From contig JACDDZ010000110.1 of assembly GCA_013816695.1 (NCBI GenBank), positions 1 through 6,044 on the forward strand: a stretch of DNA of 6,044 nucleotides, read 5' to 3'. This DNA comes from Gemmatimonadaceae bacterium (GTDB lineage: Bacteria; Gemmatimonadota; Gemmatimonadetes; Gemmatimonadales; Gemmatimonadaceae). Every line of letters starts with the position of its first letter. Position 1 is the first letter of the stretch. Below the pieces are notes generated by a model. That model was not told the DNA's origin. It did no database searches and worked only from the letters and a program-made list of their open reading frames with translations. The translations under genes and the position numbers were made by a program. Below, in pieces: positions 6,037-6,044 of the stretch.

Positions 6037-6044
6037 TGGCAGTT
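6036..6044 (+). CDS. Start of a further gene, probably E2 dihydrolipoamide acyltransferase (three codons only)
   Basis: ATG overlaps the E1 beta stop codon (TAATG at 6034-6038) and continues Met-Ala-Val to the window edge. The same overlap style is seen at other junctions of this operon, so a coupled gene is likely. In E1 alpha/E1 beta operons the next gene is usually the lipoyl acyltransferase E2. The identity comes from context alone, since nine bases carry no family information. Confidence 0.45.

Noticed and set aside
1..6044. CRISPR arrays, insertion sequences, tRNA or rRNA genes, att sites, prophage or defence genes
   Set aside because: Looked for by eye on both strands. No repeat-spacer pattern, transposase or integrase motif, or RNA gene was seen, and the window is nearly filled by coupled metabolic genes.

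Overview
The window is a compact, entirely plus-strand stretch of a bacterial chromosome with G+C in the high fifties by eye. It holds nine protein genes (two cut by the window edges), one clear intrinsic terminator, and almost no non-coding DNA. There are no rRNA or tRNA genes, CRISPR arrays or mobile elements. The style of the encoded proteins (NamZ/DUF1343 protein, small lipoproteins, inositol-1-phosphate synthase beside a CDP-alcohol phosphatidyltransferase, branched-chain-type 2-oxoacid dehydrogenase E1) recalls Gemmatimonadota or a related environmental phylum. That placement is a guess from memory of protein style, not a demonstrated assignment.

Layout. Positions 1-731 are the C-terminal part of a DUF1343/NamZ-type cell-wall hydrolase. 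Positions 773-1102 are a small predicted lipoprotein of unknown function with a good Shine-Dalgarno sequence. A textbook terminator (1143-1179) closes this first unit. A second, tightly packed unit starts at 1208 and runs off the right edge: CDP-alcohol phosphatidyltransferase (1208-1900), inositol-phosphate synthase (1903-3249), a YtkA/FixH-like lipoprotein (3246-3674), a 97-residue protein I do not recognise (3676-3969), 2-oxoacid dehydrogenase E1 alpha (3969-5066), E1 beta (5059-6036), and the first three codons of a further gene (6036 on), probably the E2 acyltransferase. Every junction in this unit is a gap of 1-2 nt or a short overlap, so translational coupling and a shared transcript are likely.

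How the genes may work together. Inositol-phosphate synthase turns glucose 6-phosphate into inositol phosphate. The adjacent transferase has the full CDP-alcohol phosphatidyltransferase signature plus a SYxRARAE...RPER segment like that of phosphatidylinositol-phosphate synthases, so it can be expected to join inositol phosphate to CDP-diacylglycerol. Together they form a minimal two-gene route to an inositol phospholipid. No phosphatase for the phosphorylated lipid is in the window. The downstream E1 alpha and E1 beta look like the branched-chain 2-oxoacid type, which supplies branched acyl-CoA primers for iso/anteiso fatty acids. A joint membrane-lipid theme for the operon is therefore plausible, but it is inference.

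The most interesting points are the inositol-lipid gene pair, its coupling to an E1 dehydrogenase through two uncharacterised small genes, and a terminator-like hairpin inside the start of the 97-residue gene.
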